Below are positions 12,119 through 23,817 of a DNA stretch of 64,000 nucleotides, one piece after another. Below the pieces are notes generated by a model. It was not told the origin of the DNA. It searched no databases and saw nothing but the letters and a program-made list of their open reading frames with translations. This stretch comes from Micractinium sp. NFX-FRZ (lineage: Eukaryota > Chlorophyta > Trebouxiophyceae > Chlorellales > Chlorellaceae). Position 1 is the first letter of the stretch, and each line of letters begins with the position of its first letter. Position numbers and translations under genes: made by a program. The DNA is taken from positions 1-64,000 of the forward strand of contig JAPTJF010000300.1 of NCBI GenBank assembly GCA_029339195.1. Reading direction: 5' to 3'.

Positions 12119-15100
12119 ATGGGCGCGGCCAAGCGCAGCGAGGAGGTCTCGGGGCTCGTCACCTGGGCCGGCAGCTACGGTGAGTAAGGCTGGGCCGGCC
12201 ACGACAGCGGGTGCACGTCCCAGCGGGGCGACGGCACCTGCCACGAACGCGCCGCCTGCGCTGGCGGCGGTCTCCACCAGACTTGTTCTGGGCAGCTGCC
12301 TTGCTCAAAGCGAGCGTCCTGGCTGTGACCGCCTGTTTACCATACAGCCAGCAGTCAACAGCGCACCGCTCGAGCCCGGCGTCCCACCGCCGCTGTTGCC
12401 GCCGCTGCTTTGGGTGCTGCCTCCTTGCTGTGTGGAAGTGTGCCCTCCCACCGCACACCCAAGCCCTCCGCCCCTGCCGTGCTCTGCTTGCAGACCGCGG
12501 GGCGACCATCCAGCACTGGCAGCTGCGCGACCTGCTGCACTGCCCGCAGGAGGATGACGAGGTGTTCTGTGTGCACCGGCACAGGTGCGGCGGGGGGGCG
12601 GGAGTTTGGCATGCATGGAACCGTCTTGTTGCTTTGACAGTCGGTGGGGGTAGAGGGCTACTCGGGCTGACTCTCTCAGCTGCCCTGGCTCCCTTGCTTC
12701 ATTGCAGGACGCTACGACACGACTTGAACAATGGGGTGACCAGCGTGGCGCAGGAGCTGAGCTTCGAGGTGGGTGCTGTGACACCAGCCAACAGTGCAGG
12801 GACAAGCAAGAAGCAAAAAGCAGCACGCCAGTTGGGCAGTGCCAGTGTGGCCCATGAGTGCAAGGTGGGCGCCGGATGCTGATGTGACGAAGCCACAGGT
12901 CGGGGTGCAAACCTCGTCACCGTTGACGACATTCCCTCCCCTTCCCTCTTCCCCCCTGGCGGTCTCCCTTGCCTTGCGGTGCAGCCCACCAGCATGACGG
13001 TGGGGCACGGCTTCGTGGCGGCGGGCGGGCAGAACAGCCAGCTAGACGTGCGGCGGCTGGGGGGCGGCGAAATCGTGTACAAGGGGCACTGCGGCGGCAG
13101 CGTGAACAACGCGCTGCACATTGCGCGCGACGCAAGCCAGCAGGTGGGGGGGAGGTGAGGGGAGGGTGGAGGTTTGGGGAGGGCGGGGGAGGGTGGTTTG
13201 GCAGCAGGTGCTGTTGTGCGGGGAGGGTAGGGGGGTGCGGTTTTGCAGCGGGTGCTGTGCAGGAAAGCAGTCATCCTTGGACATGAGGCAGCGCACGTGG
13301 GGAAGAGACCGTCCTTGGCAGCCATTCAATCTGCTCCTGCTCCTGCCCCATCCTCATCTGCAGCTGCGCCTGCTTGTGTGCAGGAACGCCGGCACAGTCC
13401 AGGCTGTTTGGCCTCTGGCCAGAGAGCCACAACCCCTCCCTTGTCCCCCTTCACCTTGTTGCCTGCAGCTGCGCCTGTTCGTGTGCAACAACGACGACAC
13501 GGTCAAGGTGTACGGCCTGGCCAGCGGCGCTCTGGTCACCATGCTGCGCTGCCCGGTGGCCATCAACTATTGCTCGCTCTCGCCTTGCGGCAGGTGGGCT
13601 TTCAACACCGGGTTTCACAGGCAGGGTGGCGGGCGGGGAGGGGAGGGGGGCCGGCCGCCTGCGGCTGGAGCTCTCACAGGAGCAGCGGCCAGAGGGCAGA
13701 CAACACAGGAAGGGCAAGCAGCTGCAGCACCATGTGCGCATAGCCACTCCGCCCGCCTGCCCACCCCCTTCCCGCCCTCCTCCTGCGCAGGCACCTGGTG
13801 TGCGTCGGCGACAACCGGCACACGTACCTGTACACCGCCACCCCGGTGTGCTACCGCCAGTCCGCGGTGTTCACGGAAGCGTGCGACGCCGGCATGTGCT
13901 GCGCCTGGAGCGCCTCGGGTGCGTGCTGGGGTGGCTGGGGTCGAGATGACGGTAGTGGGGGTGGGTGCACATGCCCCGCATGTCCTGCGTGCTGCTGAAC
14001 TGCATGCTGCGCCTGGAGCGCCTCGGTGGGGGCTGGGGTGGGCTGGGGCTGGGGTGGGGTGAGATGGCCGTCAGCGCCGTTGGGTGCGCATGCGTGCTCG
14101 GTTGACGATGGTTGTGTATTTGATTGTAAACATGGTTCTGCCGCGGCTTGCCTGCCCTGAATGAACGGACCCGCGCTCACGCCCTCCTCCCAGGCTTCCC
14201 ACAACCCCCTCCTTCTCTTACCCCCCTGCAGGCTCCATGTTTGCGGCTGCCTCGCAAGACGGCAGCACCACGGTGTGGGACCACCGCAGCAGCTCCGTGG
14301 TCGCACACTACCTGACACCGCTGGTGGGAGGGTGGGTGGCTTACGTTTGCGCCCCTGGCCGTGCCTGCTCAAATGTGCAACAAGGATGAAATAGGGTCGC
14401 CGTTGCAGGGGTTGTGTGTGTGTGGCGCATCCGTGTTAAGTGCGTGAGTGTGTCTGTTGAGCCAGAAAGCAACAATGCCATAGCAGCGTCGGTGGGTTAA
14501 AAGCAAGCGCGTGAGGGTGGCACCGCCAGCAGTGCTGCGTGCAACCGTGCATTGCACACACCTTTTCCCACTGCAAACTTCCAGTTCCCGCCTGCCCTGC
14601 CCTCTCAGCACAAGCCCCATCCGAGTCGATCCACACCAGCCCATGTAACCAACTACAACTGTGCCGTGTGTGTGCAGGCCTGCCGCAACGTCAAATTCTC
14701 ACCTGCCCCGCTGGACCTGCTGGCCTTATCGGAGCACCGCAGCCGGTGCCACGTCGTGGACTGCCGCATGTGGGGGCGCCGACAGGTGACATTCAGTGAT
14801 TTGAAAGTAGAATGGTTACTAATGGACGCGAGCTTGTGCGGTTTGCACATGTTCTGGGGTGCCACAGGGTGCCTGCTGCGGGCCGGGGGTGCCGGTTCCA
14901 AACCAAAGAGCCGCCCTGCCAGGTGTGTGCCCGCGTGCCCTCGCATTGCCAATACAAAGCGCCACCTGCTTGCGCACTCCCCACTGCTGCCGCGGCAGGT
15001 GCTGGACATTGGGGGGCAGGACTGTGAGCCCGACATCAGCGGCCTCGCCTTCTCACCCTCCGGCCGCCGCATCTACGTGGGGACGGAGGGCGGCATCGCG

Positions 15101-15364
15101 GGTGCGTGCCCCGCTGCCCCCACACCTTGCCACGCTCCTCTTTGAGCCGAGCACGTGTTGTCTTCCTGCTGCTGGGCTTGCCTGGGCCCCATTTCGCTCA
15201 GTGACACTGTGGAGCAATGCCCCTCGTCGCCTCCCACGCACACACGCTGACATACACACGCACTGCTGCCCTCCCACCCTCCCTCCCTCCCCCCTCCTTG
15301 GGCTGCAGCGTATGACGTGGATTCCATGGGGCGCCGCAGCTTCCCGGCTTTCGAGCTGTGCTGA
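12119..15364 (+). CDS. Uncharacterised WD40-repeat protein (plant/fungal DUF2415-like type)
   Basis: Ten exons: 12119-12179, 12494-12584, 12708-12768, 12985-13143, 13469-13593, 13791-13918, 14232-14323, 14678-14785, 14999-15101 and 15309-15364, in phase, 327 residues. WD-like signatures include LFVCNNDDTVKVYGLASG, LVCVGDNRHTYLY, FAAASQDGSTTVWDHR and a C-terminal block ISGLAFSPSGRRIYVGTEGG followed by YDVDSMGRRSF. That C-terminal block resembles a family of uncharacterised WD40 proteins in plants and fungi with a DUF2415-type end; this assignment is from memory. The role is probably scaffolding; partner and location are unknown. Exon 5 and exon 6 edges are echoed in neighbouring introns (13358-13425 and about 13998-14050). 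Confidence 0.8.
13358..13425 (+). repeat. Echo of exon 5 start of the WD40 gene
   Basis: CTGCAGCTGCGCCTG followed by CTTGTGTGCA, GGCACAGTCC and GCCTCTGGCCAG parallels the true exon at 13463-13530. An acceptor-like site is retained but codons diverge. Confidence 0.65.
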
Positions 15365-15370
15365 GGTGGC

Positions 15371-15511
15371 GCCAGCTGGCGCAGCACGTCTCGCTCACGC
15401 CAGCTGGCACCCGTTGGCGCAGGCCACGCCAGGCTCATGCCAGGCGGAACAGCACAGGCCAGCTGGCACCAGATGACGTGGCAAGGCCTCGGCCAGCTGG
15501 CACCAGCTGGC
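15371..15511. repeat. Array of GCCAGCTGGC palindromes
   Basis: Perfect copies of the palindromic decamer GCCAGCTGGC occur at 15371, 15399, 15458 and 15492, with a near copy at 15502. Related GCCAGG units lie between. Each core CAGCTG is an E-box-type hexamer. The array starts seven bases after the WD40 stop codon. Confidence 0.7.
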
Positions 15512-16542
15512 ATAGCACAGGCCTCACTCCGACCCGAATGCATGAGACTGAACCTGCAGGAAGTTGTCATTCAGGCATGCCTGTGCGTCCCCCCTGCCTG
15601 CTGTGCACGTATGCATGCCGGCAGCACACAGAATGGCATGGACGGAGGAAGAGGCGGCGGCACCCTCCTGACGCCGAAGCCTGCATGACATGCCCTTGAC
15701 AAACACAAATAGATCCGCCTTACGTTCCTCCTTCCGTTCACACAACGTCCCTGCCTCCACTCCACCAAACATGACACCGCCCCCCGGTGCTTTCACACAA
15801 CGTTCTGCCTGCCCCCACCCTGACTTGGCAGCAAGCACACGCGTTCCAATCACAACACGCTCCCCGCCCCCCAAACAAACACACTTGACTCGAAAGCAGC
15901 GCTGCCCGCTCCGACGCCTGAGTTTTGTCCCACGCCTGCCTCCGCCGCCTCGCACCCCCGCCCCCATGCCCTGGGGCCAGCAGGTGCTAACCCGCTGCAA
16001 CTGATGCCGCCCACACCATCATCATATCACACACGCGCTTGCTTTTCCTGCACGCCGACCCGTGTGCCTCGCTCGCTCTCACATATCACTTGTTGGCAGC
16101 AGCAGGCGCCGGCCTCATGGCCTGCAGTGCTGCGCCCCAAGCACCCGTTGTGCTTGCTTGCATGAACCCTCGCCCCTCCCAATGGCTTACTTGCTCCAGC
16201 TCCCCATCCCCTTCCACGTCTGCCCATCTTTGTTAGGCCAACTGCTGCCTCATGCCCTGTCTCAATGGCCGCATGCGAGCGGCGCTGTGCGTGCCACGTG
16301 CATCCGCCACCCCGCCCACCTCATTTTTGCCTGTGTACAGCTCCCCTCTGCACAATGCTTGCTGCTGGCCCCACAACCCACGCCTCTCTCCCGCCTCCGG
16401 CCCCCTCCCGCTGCTTCTGTGATACTGCCTGCGGCGTGCCGCTGTTGTGTTGACCCCTCTCCCCGCTGCACTCAAGTCCCCCCGCCTGCCGCTCACTTTG
16501 TACGTCTGTCTTGCCTGAGGGCTGTCAAACCTCTCCCTTTTC

Positions 16543-16547
16543 TGTAA
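16543..16547 (+). terminator. Candidate TGTAA polyadenylation signal
   Basis: TGTAA on the plus strand about 1.2 kb after the WD40 gene stop; a second copy is at 16689. If used, the 3' UTR is long, as is common in green algae. Confidence 0.35.
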
Positions 16548-16968
16548 CAGTGCGTCCTAGCGCGTCGTCAGCATGCCTGCCCCTCTTCTCCCCGTCCCTT
16601 GTGTGTGTCATGAGCGCCCTCATCCAAACACCAGCCTCCCTTCTGTGGACGACTGAGCCGGGTTTCCCTGTTGAGCTCTGTTCCTGAGTGTAACAACTTT
16701 CTACTCACGGACGTGAGATAGAGGGGATGGCAGATGAGCGATAGCAGGGCAGCGTGCGGTTGTGTAGTGGGCGGGTCAGAAAGTGGAGCAAGGAGGAGCA
16801 GGGCGAGGTCAAGGTGGGGGGCAGGGAGGAGGCGCAGCGGAGGCACAAATCGTCTGCTGCGTCAGTCAGTCAATACACATGCAGGTTAGCAAGCACCTCT
16901 TCATAATCAACCACAACAGTTATTAGGCGCCAGCAGGGCCAGGGGGGGCGCACCCGCCGCTGTTCTAA

Positions 16969-19900
16969 TCAAGGCGCTGGCACGCTGCTGGCAACCGGGG
17001 TTGGGGCCGCCGCGGACGCCGCCTGTTGCGAGCTGGCCGCAGCTGGCCCCTCTGGCTGCTGCTGCTGCTGCTGGAGCAAAGACGCCCCCAGCTGCTGCTG
17101 CTGCTGCTGCTGCTGCTGCAGGGCACCAACCAGCTGTGGCACCTGCTGCTGCGCCTGCTGCGGCTGCTGGCCTGCCGGCGACATCATTGCCTGGAGCCCT
17201 TGGGATGTCTGCAGCAGCGTCAGCTGCTGCCCAGCTGCCGCAAGCTGCTGCGCCATCAGCGCAGGCGGCAGCAGTACCAGCTGGGGGTGCTGACCTGGCG
17301 TGCCGGCTGCTGCCATGAACAGGCCGCCGCCGCCGCCCGCCTGCCCCATCGCGCCTGTGCACCAGGAGCGGGCACGGCACAGCAGTGTGCAGGTGCAGAA
17401 GCAAGCCATGGGGAGTACCAGGCCAGGCAGGCAAGCTGGAAAGCCAGGCGCGCATGCACCCTGGCAGCACGCTCACATGCACGCACTCGCGCATGCACCC
17501 TGGCAGCACGCCGCCAGCCAGCCAGCCTGCCTGTCCCAACCTCTCCAGCCTGTCACATCGGCGCACCTGGCTTCATCTGAGAGGGGAGAGCCATCCCCAG
17601 CATGCCGCCCATGCCGCCGCCTGCTGACGCTGGCATGCCGCTCACGCCACCGCCGCCGCCCGCCGCCGCCCCCTGCGGCACCAGCAGCTGCTGAGCCTGC
17701 GCCACCTTCTTGTCCACCTTTTCTCGCACCACCCGAGAGATCATCTGCAGGCAGGCGGTCAATCGGCCAGTCTCCCATCAGCAAAGCCAGGTGGAGCAGG
17801 CAGGGGCAGGCAAAGCCAAGGGCAGGCAGGACGAGAGCAGCGGCGGCCCAGGCCAGGCAGTGCACAAAGTGGGCCTGAGGCGGGGCTGGGCACCCTTAGC
17901 AAACACGTACATCAGGCCCAAGATGTGCAATGTGCCATAACACACCAAGGCTGCCCAGCCTGGCCCACCTGCAGGGTGTCTCGGAACTCAGTCAGGATCA
18001 GCCGCTCCTGCGCTTGGAACAGGCTCTCCTCCCCTGCCGCCTCTGCAGCCGGCCCCCCCGCTTCCGCCGCCGCCGCCAAGGTCAGATGCGCCACCCCATT
18101 GGCCGCCCCACCGCCTTCCTGCGCCGCCCCGGCTGCAGCTGACGGGGAAGCGGGGTCGCCAGCGACGGCGGCGGGCTCCCCTGCACCCGCTGCCATCCCC
18201 TCGCCAGCCTCCGCCTTGCCGGGCTCAGTTTTCACAACTGCCGTGCGCGCCTGCTCCTGCTCAGCAGATGGCTGCTGCGGCTGCTGCCCGTCAACGTCCA
18301 TGGCCGACGCTCCATCTGCGGCTGCCGCTGCCTCTGCTGCTGCTACTGCCGCTGGGCTGCCCTCCAGCGGTTGCTGCTCCGGGGGCTGCTGCGCCTGCTG
18401 CTCCGAGGGCTGCTGCTGCTGCTGCCGCTGGTCCGCCTCCTCTTGGGACACCACCATCAGCAGCATGGCCAGCTTCTCCACAACTTCCGGCTTGATGACC
18501 TGGGCGGCAGCAGAGGGAGGGGGCGCACAGCGCAGTGTAGGAAGGAAAAAATGCGAGGCAGGCATGCACAACATGGCCAGCTCCTGCAAAGCCTGTGAGG
18601 TGGGGCAGGCAGAGCAAGCAGCACGAGGCAGGCAGCAGAAGGCACACACCCTGCAGCACGATGGGGCGGGCCGCGCAAACAGATGCATGCAACCCCTGAA
18701 CGCACGCGTGCAATCAACCCTGAACACTGCCTGCGGCCACCAACGAGGTCAGCTGCTCAGCCAAGGATGTGGCAGCGTTGATTCTGGTAACGGCAGCACC
18801 CCACGGCAGGCGCCCACCCACCTCTTTCACCGCCTCTCGTGCCACCTGCTGCTTCTGCTCTGTACTAAGCGGCTTGGGCTGCTGCGGCTGCGGCTGCTGC
18901 GGCTGCTGCAGCTGCGCCAGCACGCTGCCCGCTGCTGCCTGGGCGCCAGGCGAGGGGAGGCCTGCGGCAGGGGGGCGGGCACAACAAGGACTCCAGCAAT
19001 TGTAAGCTTGGCCTAAACGTGCTGCTTCACAGGGCAGGCACTCCCAACATGCGCGTGCAAGCAAACGTGCTGCAGGTGCACAGCCCACGCACCCGATCTG
19101 GGCATCGCTGCCGCCAGGCTGCCCATCCCTGTCGGTGAGAAGCTTGGGAGGCCGGTGCGCGAGGGGCGGCGCAGCCCCATGGGCGACCCCGTCTGCTGCC
19201 GCTCCGCCTGCACACGCGCACAGACGTTTGGGGGTTCGACTTAACCTCCTGCTCAGCACCTGTGCAGCCAGGAACGTGTTTGAAGGCTACACCATGAAAC
19301 GCACCCCCAAGCCCTCACCGCACTGGTCAGCTGCCGCGCCGCCTCCTGCAATCCCTTCCTCCCCCACCTCGCTCCACCCAGCTGCCTGTCCCACCTCACC
19401 CTGAACCTCACACCGGCTGCCTGCTCTGCCCTGCCCTGCCCCCACCTTGCCCTGCCAATCCTCACCCCACCCAGTCATAGCCTCACCTGCGGAGGCACCA
19501 TTGCCCAGCCTGACAGTAGTGCAATGTACCCCATCTGGCCAGCCCAGCCCAAACCTACCCCAGCCCAGCCTGCCCCAGTAGGGCCCCGAGCCTCACCTGA
19601 GGCGATATCAGTGCATCGCGCGCCTCGCTGCCCTCATAGTTCTTGCAGTCCAAGCACTTGCAGTTGTCGCTGCACACGATGCCTGCACCGGCGGGCAGCA
19701 AGACAGAAAGGTGAGAAGGACAGGATGAAGACCAGAAGGCACAGCGCGTGACGGACGAGGCAGGAACTGCAGGCACCGCGGTACCGCGCACCGCTGTACG
19801 TGCCAGCCACCATGCCTTCACATGGCAGTACACCCACCTGCTTGGAAGCACTCGCAGTACTTCTTCAGGCACCCGCTCTTCTTGCAGTTGCACCCCTTGT

Positions 19901-21261
19901 TGTGCCGCGCGCCGCCCGTGTGCCGGCTGTCGTGCTGCGGGGGCAGGCGGACACATCAACGGGGGTCTGATGTGACATGCCAGGTCGCCAACCGTAGCAG
20001 CTGGCGGGTGCGCAGTGCAGGGCATGCTACGCAAAGTTTGGGGCTGGCGATGTGTGCGTGCACAAAAGCGCTTCTTGCTGGTGAGCAGCACCCAGCACAT
20101 CACCATCCAGCATTCCATTCACCCTGCCCGCAATCTTGGGCCTGAAGGCAACCTAGTTGCGCCCAGTTTGCGCCAGCACCCAACATCGAGAACACACAGC
20201 CGGCACAGCGCACAGTGGAATGCCCAGCACCCAGCAACTCAAGCACCCAAAAGGAATCAGCGTGCAGCAGGCTCCCCAGCACCCAGCAAGCACAGCACCC
20301 ACCCCGCCCGCAATCTTGGGCCTGAAGGCATTCGGGTTGCGCTCTAGAATGGCCTCCACCGCTGACTGCCGCGTCGCCTCGTGCTCCCGGTTGTTGCAGC
20401 AGTTGAGGCAGTTGCAGCCGTCGCAGTAGCGCCCCGATGCAAAGCACTCGCAGTAGCTGCGTGCGGGACGGGGCAGGGTGCGGCAGGGTGAGGTGGGCAG
20501 GGCCAAGACAGAGGGGTGGGGTGCCAGGGTGCGGGGAGGGCAGCAGCACTGCATGCCAAGAGGTAGGGTTCCCCTGAGCACAGGCGCAGCACCCAACTGC
20601 ACCCCTGCGCACTCACAGCTTGAGGCAGCGCGAGTTCTTGCAGTTGCACTGCTTCTTGCCTCCCCCCGAACCAGAGGAGCGGCCGCCCTGGCGGCTGCTG
20701 GGGCGGCGTGCCGCGGCGGCAGCGCCAGCACCCCCAGAGGAGTTTGGTGTTGCAGCGGGTGCTGCGGCTGCGGCTGCTGCTGCCGCCATCTGTTGGGGCA
20801 TCGCCGGGAAGAAGAAGGGCTGCTGCATGCCCGGGCGAGCGGCGGCCAGGGCAGCAAACGCCGCCGGGGAAGCACCCATCGGCAGCATTCCAGCCGCTGC
20901 TAGACCCGAGTTCATGGCCGCTAATGCTGGGTGCAACGTCAGCCCCCCACCGCTGGCTGCCGCTTGGAACATCATTGCCTGGGCTGCCGCCTGTTGCGCG
21001 CTCACAGCGGCAGCGGCGTTGGCAGCTGCTGCCATCGCCGCCTGCGCCTGCTGCTGCCCCTCAGTGGGGCTTGGCGCCCCGGCTGCAGGGACGGGCATGG
21101 AATGTGAGGGGTGAGAACAGGGCTGCCGGCAGGCAAGCGAGCAAGAACGCAATGTAAATTGTCACGCACAAACCACACGCACGCAGAGCAGCGGCCGACC
21201 TGGCGGCGGCTGCTGCCCAGTGGCGCCGCTCACCTGCTGGTTGCTGTTGCTGCTGTTGCAT
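16969..21261 (-). CDS. Tesmin/TSO1-like CXC domain DNA-binding protein (LIN54/CPP family)
   Basis: Ten exons: 21261-21234, 21082-20617, 20456-20303, 19934-19838, 19682-19597, 19207-19093, 18961-18822, 18499-17969, 17744-17567 and 17354-16969, in phase, 726 residues. Two cysteine-rich CXC repeats are evident: [19 protein letters not shown] near residue 155 and [19 protein letters not shown] near 230. They are joined by the conserved [10 protein letters not shown] linker. Both keep the YCECF tyrosine that contacts DNA in LIN54. The family binds CHR-type promoter elements within DREAM/MuvB complexes and regulates cell-cycle genes. The flanks are Ala- and Gln-rich, with a Gln-rich C-terminus encoded by CAG/CTG runs (17055-17120). 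The start is the first ATG upstream of a phase-consistent exon; a further 5' exon is possible. Confidence 0.92.
20125..20150 (-). repeat. Echo of CXC gene exon 3 end in its downstream intron
   Basis: GCCCGCAATCTTGGGCCTGA recurs here and at 20307-20326, where it encodes FRPKI and the exon end. The copy sits about 180 bp into the following intron. Confidence 0.75.
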
Positions 21262-21977
21262 CTCGCCCACCGGCTGCCGCCCTGCCTTGGCTTCTGGCCT
21301 TCACGCGCGCCGCCTCGTGCAGGCCTCAGTTGCTGTCAGTCCGTGCCAGCCTCTACTGGCGCGTGAGACCGCTGGAGGCGGGTGATGCCGCCTCTCGCGG
21401 GTGCCCCTAGCAAGGTGACGCGCTGCCAAGGCGTCTGGGCGGGGCCTAGGCTGCTGGGTGCAAGCTTGCGAACAGGGCGTGCACCAGGCCCACCGCAGGC
21501 TGCCGCTCTGGTGGGCAGTAGGATTAGTGATGAGTGCGCCTGATCGGGCGCTGTGCAGATGGCCCACGAGCTTGGGAAGAGCTTGAAGGCTTTGAGCACA
21601 ACGCATGCTCAGCAGGGGCGCGAAGCCTGGTGGCTTCACCGCGCACTGGAACGTAAGGATCGGCAATCTAGAAGTTGAGGCCAGACGTCACAGCTCTGCC
21701 CGCCGGCCCCGACACACGGTCTTTGCGGGGCAGAGCCACTCACCTTCACGCCGCCTGCGGCCACTCGACCACATCCGGAGCAGAATGTACGCCACAAGGC
21801 ACGTCCCGGAGTCTGCAAGGACGTCCTGGCGGGGCCCAGGCACAACCCCTGGCCCTAGGGTGCCTGCGCTGGGCGTCCGCCGCTGGCACTGCCGCTGCCC
21901 TAATAGCCGCTGCCCTACCACTCCCCTCCCTGCCCCTCCTCATTCCCTTCATCTACCTCTTGATTCAAACTATGCAG
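21262..21977. promoter_or_regulatory. Divergent region between CXC gene and ML-domain gene
   Basis: About 700 bp holding both promoters and, very likely, the unresolved first coding exon of the ML gene on the plus strand. Candidate ATGs at 21605 and 21785 could not be joined in phase to the next exon by a convincing donor. Confidence 0.45.
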
Positions 21978-23817
21978 GCGCTTCGGATCTGCAATTGCCA
22001 CTACACCGCTGCCGCTGCCGCTGGCCTGCCTGGTGCTCGCGCTGGCGGCACACAGCGCTGTCGCGTGGTCCGACTGCTCCACTGGCCCCTCGCTCTTCAA
22101 GGTGTCAGATGTGACTCTGGACCCCAACCCTGTCAAGCCAGGAGACACGGCCCAGTTTGCAATCACGGCAGAAGCAGGTCAGTGTGACGGTTGCGCAGAG
22201 CAAATGTGGCCGGTAGGACAGGGCTAGGTCAAGTGCACTTGAAGTGTGGACCGGACCTCGAAAGCTGGCGGGGCAAGAGGGGTTTGCACCCACATCCCAG
22301 CTGGGCGCCTTGAGGGCGTGCCCTCCTGCGCCAGCTCGTGTCCCTCACCGCCTGTTCCTGCCTGCGCATGCGCCACACCCTGCACTGCCCCCTGCTCGTG
22401 TGCCAGCAGGCAAAGACCTGCCTGCGGGCGGCACTGTGCAGATGACGGTGCATCTCATGGGCTTCCCCATCTGGACACAGGTGCAGGGGCTGTAAGAGTT
22501 ACATGTTGTGCTGTACAGCTGTTGCATTATATGAGGGGGTCCATAACAGGAAGCTGCAGGGAGGGGAAGCATGTTTTGGCTTCGGCGGCCGCACCAGGGC
22601 GTCAGCGGTCTCCCCTGCTGCCTGGTTCTGCCGCTCTTGGGCTCGGCTGTGGCAGCAGGCCTGGCCCGGGCTGGCCATGCTGCCTGCGCTTGTATGCCCA
22701 CTCCGTAGGGATGTGAGCAGGCACTTTGCTCCGTACACCCCTACGGACCCTTGGATGCATTGCTTCGACTGCTTTGCCTGCTAAGCACGCCCCGCTCCCA
22801 TTTCGGCCCCGCCGGCGCCAGGTGGACAACCTGTGTGAGAAAGCAAGCTGCCCCATCAAGAAGGGCCCTGTAGAGGTGAGGCGCACGAACTTTGAACAGT
22901 ACAACAAGTCAAGTTTTGGCACAAAGAGAGAAATATGCGGGCGGGCCAGGGGTGGTGGTGCACAGCGTGGGCAGCTGGGCGGCCGGCTTGGCTGCGGCAG
23001 GGCAGCAGACCGCACGCCTCGTGCAGCCACGGCAGCGCGCTTCTGTCGCCGCACGCACATGCAGCACACAATCGCAAACTGTATACCTCCCGGGCCGCAC
23101 CCTTCCCAGCCAACAGCAGGCGCTCCCCACGCCACGGCCTTCATCATGGCACGCACTCACGACAGCTCGCCCACCCCACCCTTCCCCCCCAGCACCCACC
23201 CCCCTTGCATGCTTGCCCCGCCCCGCCTCCCCTCCCTTCCCTCCCACCCCCCATGGCCCCGAGCAGGTGCGCTACACCCAGCCGTTCCCACAGATCACGC
23301 CCCCGGGCGCCTACTCGGTCACCCTGGCGGGCAACGCCGGGGATGCGCCCCTCTTCTGCGTCACTCTCGACTTCCAGGTGTGATCAGCAGAAGAAGGAGC
23401 CTCCACCTTGATCAACAGAAGAAGGAGCCTGCACGGGTTTTGGGGGCGGGCAGTCTGCCGGTTCAGAAGGAGCGCTGCACGTAGTGCTTCCTGGGCAGCA
23501 AGCCTGCACGCAACTCCCCTGCTTGTACACCAGGTGCCGCCCAAAGCGGGCGAGGCTGCGCAGCGAAGTTCGCCGCTGCCCCAAGCTTCTGCAGCGGGCT
23601 CCTCACGACTCTCTTACGTGTCCCCCGCTCCGCACCCCCTTTCTCACATGAGCTCCGCTCTGCCCACCTTTCTTACGTGTGTGTTGCTCCGCACTCCCCC
23701 CTCCTCTCACAGGTGGTGCTCCCCGATGCGGCAGAGGTGGCGCAGCTCTGGGCCGCGGCCCTCAAGGGGCAAGCGGTGCAGCACGTGCTGGCCACGCACC
23801 GCAAGAGCCTGAGGTGA
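21978..23817 (+). CDS. Secreted ML-domain (MD-2-related lipid-recognition, NPC2-like) protein, first exon unresolved
   Basis: Exons supported: about 21978-22177, 22410-22480, 22822-22875, 23267-23377 and 23713-23817. The assembled protein has a hydrophobic leader (LPLACLVLALAAHSAVAWS) followed by an ML domain with VTLDPNPVKPGDTAQFAITA, LPAGGTVQMTVHLMGFPIW, CEKASCPIKKGP, ITPPGAYSVTLAGNA and LFCVTLDFQV. This fits NPC2 and plant ROSY1-type proteins that bind sterols or phospholipids in the secretory or vacuolar lumen. No ATG is in frame at the start of exon 2, so a short upstream exon is required. The last exon adds a 35-residue tail. If its intron is retained, translation stops two codons into it (GTG TGA), where most ML proteins end. 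Confidence 0.85.
23380..23432 (+). repeat. Two-copy direct repeat in last intron of the ML gene
   Basis: GATCAGCAGAAGAAGGAGCC and GATCAACAGAAGAAGGAGCC follow each other with a period of about 26 bp directly after the exon 5 donor. A related imperfect repeat (CTTACGTGT, GCTCCGCAC) lies at about 23610-23700. Confidence 0.7.

Larger units (their letters stand above)
15365..16968. other. 3' flanks of two convergent genes
   Basis: About 1.6 kb between the WD40 gene (+) and the CXC gene (-), with no coding exon recognised. It contains an array of palindromic decamers just after the WD40 stop, long pyrimidine-rich stretches, and TGTAA motifs on the plus strand at 16543 and 16689. Confidence 0.5.

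Noticed and set aside
17055..17120. Possible trinucleotide-repeat mobile or fragile element
   Set aside because: The CTG/CAG run encodes the in-frame polyglutamine tail of the CXC protein; similar runs encode Gln or Ser in other genes here.
17925..19016. A 363-codon open frame on the plus strand opposite the CXC gene
   Set aside because: It is the antisense shadow of Ala/Gln/Glu-rich exons; its Ala, Ser and Cys runs are complements of CAG- and GCN-rich coding sequence.
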